The notes under the pieces: generated by a model
The model's database searches: none
Told to the model about the DNA's origin: nothing
Seen by the model: only the letters and a program-made list of their open reading frames with translations
From: Meiothermus sp.
Lineage (GTDB): Bacteria > Deinococcota > Deinococci > Deinococcales > Thermaceae
DNA: 64,000 nucleotides
NCBI GenBank assembly: GCA_026004095.1
Contig: BPIL01000003.1
Coordinates: 1 to 64,000, forward strand
Direction: 5' to 3'
Program-made: the position numbers and the translations under genes
In this document: positions 28,443 to 35,421 of the stretch, one piece after another
Layout of the letters: each line of letters starts with the position of its first letter
Numbering within the stretch: position 1 is the first letter of the stretch

Positions 28443-28897
28443 GGGCCTGGCGGATCACCTCGCGCAGATATGCCCATGCGGCTTTCACCGGTGAGGGAGC
28501 GGCCCGAAGTCCAGGCCGTTGGAACCAGAGCGGGGTTCCGGTGGTGTATTTGGCGGGGAGCCTTGCCACGGGAATTCTGGAAATCCTGGTGCACGTCACC
28601 GAACGGTCGTACCTGGCCGCTTTTGTGGCCATTGAGGTTGAAGTCCCCGACGCGCATATAGAGACCTTGCAGCATCTGCCGCCGGACTGGCAGCAACTGC
28701 CCGAACCCTACCCAGCGTCCACCCAGCAACTGGGTAGCGAGTGGGCGCAAAGCTTGCGTTCGCTGGCGCTCAAAGTGCCTTCGGCGGTCGTGCCTGTTGA
28801 GTTCAATTTGCTGCTCAACCCCAGACATCCAGCGATGTCTGAGATAAAGGTCGGTAAACCCCAAGACCTATGGCTCGACCCTCGGCTGCTGCGGTAG
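28439..28897 (+). CDS. RES-domain toxin
   Basis: A 152-residue toxin. RES-family features: RAWRITSRRYAHAAFTGEGAARSPGRWNQSG (Arg and the G-R-W-N block), VVYLAGSLATGILEILVH (Tyr and Glu) and PSAVVPVEFNLLLNP (the RES-like Pro-Ser-Ala motif). Characterised members degrade NAD+ and are neutralised by the co-encoded Xre antitoxin. It overlaps the antitoxin by 4 nt, antitoxin first. Both genes appear intact. Confidence 0.9.
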   Translation: MRAWRITSRRYAHAAFTGEGAARSPGRWNQSGVPVVYLAGSLATGILEILVHVTERSYLAAFVAIEVEVPDAHIETLQHLPPDWQQLPEPYPASTQQLGSEWAQSLRSLALKVPSAVVPVEFNLLLNPRHPAMSEIKVGKPQDLWLDPRLLR

Positions 28898-28951
28898 CAG
28901 CGCCCAGGTGGGTCGGCTGGTGAAGGTTGCCAGCTTGTCGTACAGAAGACG

Positions 28952-28957
28952 TATAGT
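28952..28957 (+). promoter_or_regulatory. -10 element TATAGT for leaderless M20 peptidase mRNA
   Basis: TATAGT lies 6 nt before the ATG at 28964; a weaker -35-like TTGCCA is 19 nt further up. There is no Shine-Dalgarno sequence. Confidence 0.6.
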
Positions 28958-28963
28958 CTAACC

Positions 28964-30325
28964 ATGTCCAGAACCGAAGCTATAGACCGCTACCTGCAAG
29001 AGCACCTCGAGGCCTACCTGCAAGAAACCATCCGCCTCTGCGCCCAGCCCAGCGTCTCGGCCACCGGCGAGGGGGTGCTGGAGTGCGCCCAACTGGTCGA
29101 ACAAATCTTGCAACAGCACGGCTTTGAGACCTGGAAGATCGAGGGCTACGGCAACCCGGTGGTGGTGGGCCGGGCTGCCGGGAAATCGGAGCGCACCCTG
29201 CTCTTTTACAACCACTACGACGTGCAGCCCCCCGAGCCCCTGGAGCTGTGGGACTCGCCCCCTTTTGCGCCGCAAATCCGCGAGGGTAAGCTCTTTGCCC
29301 GCGGGGCCAAGGACGACAAGGGCGAGTTTATGGCCCGCCTGGCTGCGGTGGAGGCGGTGCGGGCCGCGCATGGGGGCGAGCTGCCCTGCGGGGTGCTTTT
29401 CGTGGTGGAGGGCAACGAGGAGGTGGGCAGCCCCGGCATCGCCCGGTTCGTGCAGGATCACCTGGACTTGCTCAAATGCGACGGGGCCATCTGGGAGGAA
29501 GGGGGCATTGACTTTGAGGAACGGCCCGGCACCTCGCTGGGCCGGCGGGGGATTCTGGCTTTGGAGCTCGAGGTCGAGACCCTCTCGCGCGACGCCCATT
29601 CCGGCAACGCCCACATCCTGCCCAGCGCGGCCTGGCGGATGGTGCGGGTGCTGGCCGCTTTGAAAGACGAGAACGAGCGCATCCTGATTCCCGGCTTCTA
29701 CGACCATGTGCGGCCTGTCTCGGAACAGGACCTCGAGCTCTTGCGCAACCTGCCCGACCTCGAGGCCTACCTGCGCCAGAGCTTCGGGGTGCGGGGCTTT
29801 GTGAACAACCTGAGCGGTTTCGAGCTGCGCAAGGCCGTCTTCAACCCCACCTGCAACATCCAGGGCATCACCACCGGCTACCAGGGCCCGGGCACCAAGA
29901 CCGTGATTCCCGCCCGGGCCAAGGCCAAGCTCGACTTCCGCCTGGTGCCCGACCAGGATCCCACCGACATCCTCCAGAAGCTGCGGGCCCACCTCGACGC
30001 CGAGGGCTTCACCGATGTGCAGATCACCCACGCCGACTACATGTTCCCGGCCCGCTCCGACCCCCAGCACCCTTTGGTAGAGCTGGCGGCCCGCACAGCC
30101 CAGGAGGTCTACCAGAAGCCCTACCAACGCATCCCCCTCACCGGGGGCAGCTCGCCGGTGTACGCCTTTGCCGGGCCCCTGAACATCCCGGTCATCGACG
30201 CGGGGGTGGGCTACGGCATCACCAACCGCACCCACGCCCCCAACGAGAACATCCGCATCCAGGACTTCCACAACGCTGCCCGGCATATCGCCCGCATTCT
30301 GGACGGCTTTGCAGGCATCTTTTAG
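28964..30325 (+). CDS. M20-family dipeptidase/carboxypeptidase
   Basis: Zinc metallopeptidase of 453 residues, full length for the ArgE/DapE/CPG2-like dipeptidase group. Metal ligands: YNHYDVQPPEP (His and Asp context), FARGAKDDKGEFMARL (bridging Asp), VVEGNEEVGSPG (general-base Glu pair) and TNRTHAPNENI near the end (His). The dimerisation (lid) domain spans about residues 190-340 (LEVETLSRDAHSGNAHI). It cleaves dipeptides or short peptides; specificity unknown. The next gene's -10 lies 8 nt after its stop. Confidence 0.92.
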   Translation: MSRTEAIDRYLQEHLEAYLQETIRLCAQPSVSATGEGVLECAQLVEQILQQHGFETWKIEGYGNPVVVGRAAGKSERTLLFYNHYDVQPPEPLELWDSPPFAPQIREGKLFARGAKDDKGEFMARLAAVEAVRAAHGGELPCGVLFVVEGNEEVGSPGIARFVQDHLDLLKCDGAIWEEGGIDFEERPGTSLGRRGILALELEVETLSRDAHSGNAHILPSAAWRMVRVLAALKDENERILIPGFYDHVRPVSEQDLELLRNLPDLEAYLRQSFGVRGFVNNLSGFELRKAVFNPTCNIQGITTGYQGPGTKTVIPARAKAKLDFRLVPDQDPTDILQKLRAHLDAEGFTDVQITHADYMFPARSDPQHPLVELAARTAQEVYQKPYQRIPLTGGSSPVYAFAGPLNIPVIDAGVGYGITNRTHAPNENIRIQDFHNAARHIARILDGFAGIF

Positions 30326-30332
30326 GCCGGCA

Positions 30333-30338
30333 TACAAT
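30333..30338 (+). promoter_or_regulatory. -10 element TACAAT for leaderless MBL mRNA
   Basis: TACAAT ends 6 nt before the GTG at 30345; no ribosome binding site precedes it. This fixes the start codon. Confidence 0.65.
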
Positions 30339-30344
30339 AGGCCT

Positions 30345-31241
30345 GTGATCCACATCCTCGACCTTCATGACCGCGCCCCCAGGGTAATTGCTTCGTTCCT
30401 GCTGGAAACCAGCCAGGGGCCGGTGCTCTTCGAGACCGGGCCGGAGTCGCGCTTCTCGGTGCTGCTGGATGGCCTCAACGCGCTGGGCTACGCCGCCTCC
30501 GACATTAAGCACGTCTTCGTGACCCACATCCACCTCGACCATGCGGGCGCCGCCTGGCGCATGGCCGAGCGGGGGGCGACCATCTACGTCCACCCCAAGG
30601 GGGCGCCGCACCTGGTAGACCCCAGCAAACTCTGGGCCTCGGCCAGCCGCATCTACGGCGACCGGATGGAAGAACTCTGGGGCCAGATGGGCCACGTGCC
30701 GGAGGGCCAGATCGAGATCGTTCAGGATGGTCAGGTGATCCGGATTGGCGAGGCCCAGATCGAGGCCCTCGAGACCCCCGGCCACGCCTACCACCACCAC
30801 GCCTACCGGATTGGCGAGGTGCTGATTGGCGGTGATGTAACCGGGGTCAAAATTGGGCGCGGCCCGGTGCTGCCCCCCTGCCCCCCGCCGGAGATTCACA
30901 TCGAAGCCTGGCGCGCCTCCCTTGCCCGGCTACGGGCCTTAAAGCTGAACAAGATTTACCTGACCCACTTTGGCGAGACCGAGGAGGTCGGGCCACACCT
31001 GGATGCGCTGGAGGCCCGGCTGCTGGAGTGGGCCGACTGGATCAAGCAACAGCTCAAGGCCGGCCTGACCCGTGAACAGATGGTGCAGGCCTTTGAGGCC
31101 TACGTGACCAACACCCTACGGGCTGCGGGGCTTTCGGAGGAGGAAGTTCGGGAGTACGAGTTTGCCGACCCCGCCTGGATGAGCGTGGATGGGCTGGTGC
31201 GCTACTGGAACAAGCACCACCCGGAAGAGGTGATGAGCTAG
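30345..31241 (+). CDS. MBL-fold metallo-hydrolase
   Basis: A 298-residue cytosolic hydrolase. Motifs: FVTHIHLDHAGAA (H-x-H-x-D-H), ETPGHAYHHHAY, GGDVTGVK and LTHFGE as the last His. After about residue 185 it carries an extra C-terminal helical region (LEARLLEWADWIKQQLKAGL ... PAWMSVDGLVRYWNKHH). The start is the GTG at 30345, because TACAAT lies 6 nt upstream; the ORF-track start at 30309 lies inside the previous gene. Substrate unknown. Confidence 0.87.
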   Translation: MIHILDLHDRAPRVIASFLLETSQGPVLFETGPESRFSVLLDGLNALGYAASDIKHVFVTHIHLDHAGAAWRMAERGATIYVHPKGAPHLVDPSKLWASASRIYGDRMEELWGQMGHVPEGQIEIVQDGQVIRIGEAQIEALETPGHAYHHHAYRIGEVLIGGDVTGVKIGRGPVLPPCPPPEIHIEAWRASLARLRALKLNKIYLTHFGETEEVGPHLDALEARLLEWADWIKQQLKAGLTREQMVQAFEAYVTNTLRAAGLSEEEVREYEFADPAWMSVDGLVRYWNKHHPEEVMS

Positions 31242-31409
31242 CGGGTTTGCGCCAAGACGCAACGACAACGGGGGGTATTGGCTGTGAGTAAATCTCCGCA
31301 AGGCCAGGCCCCTGGGCTGGCCATCCGGGACTCCTTCACCAAACCTACACATCTCGTTCGTTGCGCGTACATGCGCCTTGTCAAAGATGACCCGAGTGGA
31401 GGTGGCGTT

Positions 31410-32741
31410 TTGAAGAGACTACTCCCAACCATTGCAACCTTACTGGCCCTGGCCCCCCCGGTGCTAGCCCAGGGGCTTGATCTTTCCGATGCGCTCAAGG
31501 CCCTACCCAGCACCCTGGACTGGCAAAGCGCCGACCTCAACTACGAGAGCGCGGTGCGGCAGCTCGAGGCCGCCCTGGCTGCCCAGGGCCTCAAGCTCTC
31601 AGGTGGGGCCGACTACACCCTGCGCGAGGGTGGCGGCAGCGGCCTGACCGTTTCCGGCACTGCCAGCCTGGGGGTGCTGCCTTGGTCGAGCAGCGCCGAC
31701 GCCGTGCGCAGCGCTGAGCGGGCCCTGGAGCGGGCCGCCCTGACCCGGCGCGAGGCCCGGAATAACCTGTACATTGCCCTGCACACCCAGTACTTCAACT
31801 TACGCCAGGCCCAGGCCGACCTGGCCCTGGCCCAGGCCACCCTGGCCCTGCGCGAGCGCCAGCTACAGATTGTGACCGCCCAGAACCAGGCCGGCAGCGC
31901 CACCCTGAGCGATCTGCTCACCGCCCAGCAAAACCTGGACACAGCCCGCTCGAGCCTGCTGAGCGCCCAGGGGGCCCTCGAGCTGGCCCGGCTCACCCTG
32001 GCGGGCACCCTGGGTCTGAACCCCCAGCAGCTCGGCAACCCCACCACTGCCCCGGAGGAACCCAGCCTGCCCGATGAGGGCCTGGAAGCCCTGCTGCAAA
32101 GGGCTCTGGCCAGCCGCCCGGATGTGCTGCGGGCTCTGTCCCAGCTCCGCGACGCCGAAGAGAACCTGGCCAGCGCCGAGCGCAACCGCTTGATTCCCAA
32201 CGCTTCGATTAGTGTGGGCTACAGCGACAGCGGCAGCGGCAGCACGCTCTCGGCAGGCCTGAACTTCAAGAGCGGCACCGCTTCGCTCTCGGCGGCCCTG
32301 CCTGTGGGCCAGGCCACCAGCAGTACGCTGTCGCAGGGCTACAGCCTGGGTCTGTCGCTGAGCGTGCCCATCTTCGACCCTGTGAGCGACAGCAGCATTC
32401 GCACTGCCCAGACCGCTTTGCAGGCAGCCCGGCAGGCCCTGGAAACCGCCCGCAGGGCCGCCGAGCTGGATGTGCGGCAGAAGTATCAGAACCTGCAGAC
32501 CGCCCAGGCCGCCATTGCCGCAGCCAGGGCCGCTTTGAATACGGCCAACCAGAACCTGCGCACCGCCCAGGCCCGGCTCCAGGCCGGCACCGGTACCAGT
32601 GTGGAGGTGCAGGCAGCCCAGGTGAGCCAGCTTCAGGCCCAGCGCAACCTCGAGGCCGCCCTGATCCAGGCCCAACTGGCCGCCCTGGCCCTGCAAAATG
32701 CCCTGGGCGCCGACCTCACCGCAGCCCTTGGAGGAAAATAG
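31410..32741 (+). CDS. TolC-like outer-membrane efflux protein
   Basis: Outer-membrane channel component of 443 residues. The chosen start is TTG at 31410, with GGAGG 7 nt upstream and a clean signal peptide (KRLLPTIATLLALAPPVLAQG); the ORF-track start at 31278 would bury it. Two OEP repeats with long Ala/Gln/Leu-rich alpha-helical hairpins (LYIALHTQYFNLRQAQADLALAQ; DVRQKYQNLQTAQAAIAAARAAL) are separated by strand segments. It begins the tolC-tolC-macAB cluster, and the next TolC-like gene follows with no spacer. Confidence 0.87.
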   Translation: MKRLLPTIATLLALAPPVLAQGLDLSDALKALPSTLDWQSADLNYESAVRQLEAALAAQGLKLSGGADYTLREGGGSGLTVSGTASLGVLPWSSSADAVRSAERALERAALTRREARNNLYIALHTQYFNLRQAQADLALAQATLALRERQLQIVTAQNQAGSATLSDLLTAQQNLDTARSSLLSAQGALELARLTLAGTLGLNPQQLGNPTTAPEEPSLPDEGLEALLQRALASRPDVLRALSQLRDAEENLASAERNRLIPNASISVGYSDSGSGSTLSAGLNFKSGTASLSAALPVGQATSSTLSQGYSLGLSLSVPIFDPVSDSSIRTAQTALQAARQALETARRAAELDVRQKYQNLQTAQAAIAAARAALNTANQNLRTAQARLQAGTGTSVEVQAAQVSQLQAQRNLEAALIQAQLAALALQNALGADLTAALGGK

Positions 32742-33800
32742 ATGATTCGCTTCGCAAAACGCTTTTTTTGGCTACTGCCGATGCTGGTTTTTTCGGCTGG
32801 GCTGGCCCAGAACAGCCTGACCCTGGTACAGGCCCTTGCGCAGGCCTATAGCCGGGGCCCCTCGCTGCAAAGCGCCCAGGCCACCCTGCAAAACGCCACC
32901 CTCCAGCTCAACGCCCTCAAGGCCGACCCCAGCACCCTGATTGTGGCCCTCACCCAGGCCGAGCAGAACGCCCGGCTGGCCCAGGTCAACCTCGAGGCCA
33001 CCCGGCTCTCGGTGATGCAGAGCGTGGTGAACGCCTATACGAACCTCTACGAAGCCCAGCAGAACGTAGCCCTGTTCCAGGCCCAGGTGGCCCTGAACCA
33101 GCGCAACCTGGAGGTGGCCAAGGCCCGCCAGGCCGCGGGCAACGCCACCGCGCTGGACGTGGCCCGCGCCCAGACCACCCTGGACAGCTCGAGGCAGTCG
33201 CTCACCAACGCCCAGGCGCAGATACCGGTGCTGGCCGCCCAGCTCGCCGCACTCCTGGGCCTGAGCGACCTGGGCAACGTGACGGTGGCGGCCCCCCCGA
33301 ACCCGCCCGCTTTGGAAGCCAACCTCGAGGCCCTGCGCAACGGCCTGTTTGAGCGCCTCCCCAGCGTGCTGCAAGCCCAGCAGGCGGTGGAGCTTGCCCA
33401 GCTCAACGTTAAACTGGCCGACAACGACTATACCCCGGCGGTTCAGCTCAACACCGCCAAAACCAGCCTGGAAAACAACCTGCGCACCCTGCAAACCGCC
33501 CAGCAAAACGCCCAGACCAGCCTGACCAACGCCTACCAGGCTGCCCAGAGCGCCTACAAAAGCATCGCCCTAGCCCAGGCCAACCTCGCCAACGCCCAAA
33601 AGGTGGTGGAGCAGAGCCAGGCCGCCCTGCGGGCCGGCACCATCTCGGCCTTGCAGCTCCAAACCGATCAGGTCTCGCTTAAAAGCGCCGAGTACGCCCT
33701 GGTGCAGGCCATTGGCAGCTACTGGAGGGCCCTGGCGGCCTTCTCGGTGGCCGCCGGCCAGGACTTCACCGGCCTGGTGCGGGCGGCCAGTGCGCCCTAG
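32742..33800 (+). CDS. second TolC-like outer-membrane efflux protein
   Basis: 352 residues, shorter than typical TolC. A signal peptide (FWLLPMLVFSAGLAQ) is followed by alpha-helical repeats (SVVNAYTNLYEAQQNVALFQAQVALNQRNLEVAK; TSLTNAYQAAQSAYKSIALAQANLANAQ). The first repeat lacks much of its early strand/helix region (LNALKADPSTLIVALTQAEQ comes very early), so it may be a compact or trimmed family member. The ATG directly abuts the preceding TAG. It may form mixed trimers with its neighbour or serve a different exporter (inference). Confidence 0.85.
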   Translation: MIRFAKRFFWLLPMLVFSAGLAQNSLTLVQALAQAYSRGPSLQSAQATLQNATLQLNALKADPSTLIVALTQAEQNARLAQVNLEATRLSVMQSVVNAYTNLYEAQQNVALFQAQVALNQRNLEVAKARQAAGNATALDVARAQTTLDSSRQSLTNAQAQIPVLAAQLAALLGLSDLGNVTVAAPPNPPALEANLEALRNGLFERLPSVLQAQQAVELAQLNVKLADNDYTPAVQLNTAKTSLENNLRTLQTAQQNAQTSLTNAYQAAQSAYKSIALAQANLANAQKVVEQSQAALRAGTISALQLQTDQVSLKSAEYALVQAIGSYWRALAAFSVAAGQDFTGLVRAASAP

Positions 33801-33832
33801 CCCTTTGGAGTCCTAATCGAGGAGACGCAGGG

Positions 33833-34050
33833 ATGATAGACGGCCTCGAGCGAATCCAAGCCCGCAACCGACTGCTGCTGGAAGAGATGCGCCAGGAGGC
33901 TCCGCGGTTCATCGGGCTGCTCGAGGCCCAGGTCACCACCCTGCGCACCCTTGATATGCAAAATGCATCAAGCTTAGAGCAACCTTGGCCGAAGCATGGT
34001 TGGACGAGCGTGTCGGACCATTTGTTCTGCTGCTCCGTGAACCCCTTTAG
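33833..34050 (+). pseudogene. small unknown ORF with apparent frameshift
   Basis: Behind a good GAGGAG site, the frame from ATG 33833 reads IDGLERIQARNRLLLEEMRQEAPRFIGLL and is coding-like to about 33960, then turns into noise. Adding one A in the AAAA run at 33959-33963 restores coding-like sequence (KLRATLAEAWLDERVGPF...) and a TAG at 34048-34050. Either a small gene of about 73 residues carries a missing base, or it is a decayed remnant at the edge of the inserted block. Family unknown. Its end overlaps the convergent CPBP gene by 4 nt. Confidence 0.5.
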
Positions 34051-34568
34051 CGAAGTAGAACTACAAGGTAAGGAAATAGCGTACCGCCCAGGTTTGCCCC
34101 GGAGTGCGCGGCCGCTGCGGCAAAATACCCGTACTTGCGGTACAGCAACCCGGCAAGCACACCAAAGAGCAGGGCGAATAGAAAACCAGGCCAACCTTTC
34201 AGTACATGCATCAGACCAAAAAACAGGCTGCTTATCGCCAATGCAACCGGGAAACCCATGCGGTTCATAAGGTTTTTGAGCATTATTTCGCGCATAAAGT
34301 ATTCTTCAAATAACGGCACGTAGATCATCAGCCGCAAAAGCGGCCAAGGCTCGAGCCGGGCCTCCAGCATTCTTCGGTGTTCTGCTTCTGGAATAGTGAA
34401 GTCGATGGTTAGAAGGTGGGGTATGGTGTAGGCGAGACCAAGCAGGAATGCCAGCGCTAGCTCCCTGGGCCGGGCTTGATGGAAAAAGAGAGACCGACGG
34501 TTAAGCAGTCGCTGTACTACCGTTATGACAATAACGGCCAGAAACAGATCGTTGCTTGTAACAGTCAT
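34047..34568 (-). CDS. CPBP-family intramembrane protease (Abi-like)
   Basis: A membrane protein of 173 residues from ATG 34568 (MTVTSNDLFLAV) with about five helices. CPBP motifs: FEEYFMREIML (E-E-x-x-x-R), FFGLMHV (F-x-x-x-H) and AAHSGANLGG (H-x-x-x-N), all in order. In Gram-positive bacteria such proteins lie beside bacteriocin genes and act in self-immunity or maturation. Here it follows the double-glycine peptide gene on the same strand, 52 nt downstream. A hairpin (GGTTCGG ... CCGAACC) sits between them. GC content is visibly lower than in the flanking exporter genes. Confidence 0.82.
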   Translation of the reverse strand: MTVTSNDLFLAVIVITVVQRLLNRRSLFFHQARPRELALAFLLGLAYTIPHLLTIDFTIPEAEHRRMLEARLEPWPLLRLMIYVPLFEEYFMREIMLKNLMNRMGFPVALAISSLFFGLMHVLKGWPGFLFALLFGVLAGLLYRKYGYFAAAAAHSGANLGGTLFPYLVVLLR

Positions 34569-34580
34569 ACGATTGGAGCG

Positions 34581-34612
34581 GTTCGGCGGGCACGTGCTGT
34601 CCCACCGAACCA
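34581..34612 (-). other. hairpin between the leader-peptide gene and the CPBP gene
   Basis: Minus strand GGTTCGGTGGG, a loop, then CCCGCCGAACC. There is no T-run, so it could be a processing or attenuation element limiting read-through from the peptide gene into the protease gene. Confidence 0.5.
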
Positions 34613-34620
34613 CCAGCGGC

Positions 34621-34971
34621 TTAGTAACCCATGCGCTCGCCAGCTCGATAAAGGTTGTGGGCCATTTGTTCCTGCGAGATCATGTAGGAGCTGCCCGGAG
34701 TTGCCCTGAACGTATACAGGCTATAGTCAACATCATGCAATCCAGTATGTGGTGAAGTCAGATTGCAGCAGCGGATGGTAATCGAACCATCGCCCCAAAC
34801 AAACGAATGTGTAGGGGGTGTATCCACCCTGACACTCGAGCGCGCGCCGTCAGCGGTCTCGAACCAGGTATACCTGTCGCCTGTCTCGGGGTTCACCGTA
34901 CTGTTCCACGAACCACCCTGGCCACCGTGGATTTGTTCGAGGTTCGTCGGTGGAATCTCAATCAACCTCAT
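34621..34971 (-). CDS. double-glycine-leader secreted peptide (bacteriocin-like precursor)
   Basis: A 116-residue precursor. The start is ATG 34971 (MRLIEIPPTNLEQIHGG), with GGAGGG about 6 nt upstream, rather than GTG 34992. NLEQIHGG fits the double-glycine leader rule (Leu at -7, Ile at -4, Gly-Gly at -2/-1), so cleavage would leave a product of about 99 residues starting QGGSWNST. That product is Ser/Thr/Gly-rich, has one adjacent cysteine pair (IRCCN) and no membrane span. I do not recognise the mature family. It neighbours a CPBP protease and a MacAB-TolC exporter, but no C39-peptidase transporter is in the window, so the exporter and processing enzyme are inferred, not shown. Confidence 0.65.
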   Translation of the reverse strand: MRLIEIPPTNLEQIHGGQGGSWNSTVNPETGDRYTWFETADGARSSVRVDTPPTHSFVWGDGSITIRCCNLTSPHTGLHDVDYSLYTFRATPGSSYMISQEQMAHNLYRAGERMGY

Positions 34972-35196
34972 CTTTTTACCCTCCTCTTTCACGCTTTATC
35001 CTGCTTGCTCGTTCTTCCTCAGCCAAAAATTCACTGCTGTGGTGCTACAGTACCCGCCCGTGCGGGCGGCATTGCCCCCTTCCTGTACAACAGGAGGCTA
35101 GTAAACCTCCAAAGAAAATGGAAGTGAAAAGTTACCGGTTTTGGAACCTGGGATTTTAATATTTCGTCAAGTTCCCGTGCAGGTAAGTGCTGGCCC
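34972..35196. other. lower-GC intergenic stretch of the inserted block
   Basis: 225 nt without a convincing gene. It holds the palindrome CCCGCCCGTGCGGGCGG at about 35056-35072, the inverted repeat GGAGG-CTAGTAAA-CCTCC, and an AT-rich patch near 35155-35170. A 13-codon ORF (MEVKSYRFW...) follows the second hairpin but is too short to call. The promoter of the peptide gene should lie here; no clear -35/-10 pair was found. Confidence 0.5.
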
Positions 35197-35373
35197 TCAG
35201 GCTTTTATCACGAAGAGCACAACAACCTGTAGAGTCTGTTGGGGGAAGTAGCGAATGAAGCGCAGCGGGGATAGGTTGTTGAGATGTAAAAGGTTGAGGA
35301 GCACATCGTGGAAATACATCAGCCCAGCCGCCCCCTTGCGGCTGCGGCAAGCATCTTCACCAAATCTTCGCAT
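35197..35373 (-). CDS. small hypothetical protein
   Basis: A 58-residue ORF (MRRFGEDACRSRKG ... YFHDVLLNLLHLNNLSPLRF) on the same strand as, and upstream of, the peptide and CPBP genes. Its second half is hydrophobic and protein-like. The start is uncertain, with no ribosome binding site seen. It could be the truncated end of a larger gene brought in with the block, or a third member of the peptide locus. I do not recognise it. Confidence 0.35.
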   Translation of the reverse strand: MRRFGEDACRSRKGAAGLMYFHDVLLNLLHLNNLSPLRFIRYFPQQTLQVVVLFVIKA

Positions 35374-35421
35374 GGCATACACCAAACATTGGATATCCTG
35401 GGAGAAACTCAAAGGGTGAAT

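Noticed and set aside
34950-35159. Possible plus-strand peptide ending MEVKSYRFWNLGF
   Set aside because: Overlaps the start of the GG-leader gene; the last 13 codons follow a hairpin but there is no supporting ribosome binding site at proper spacing.
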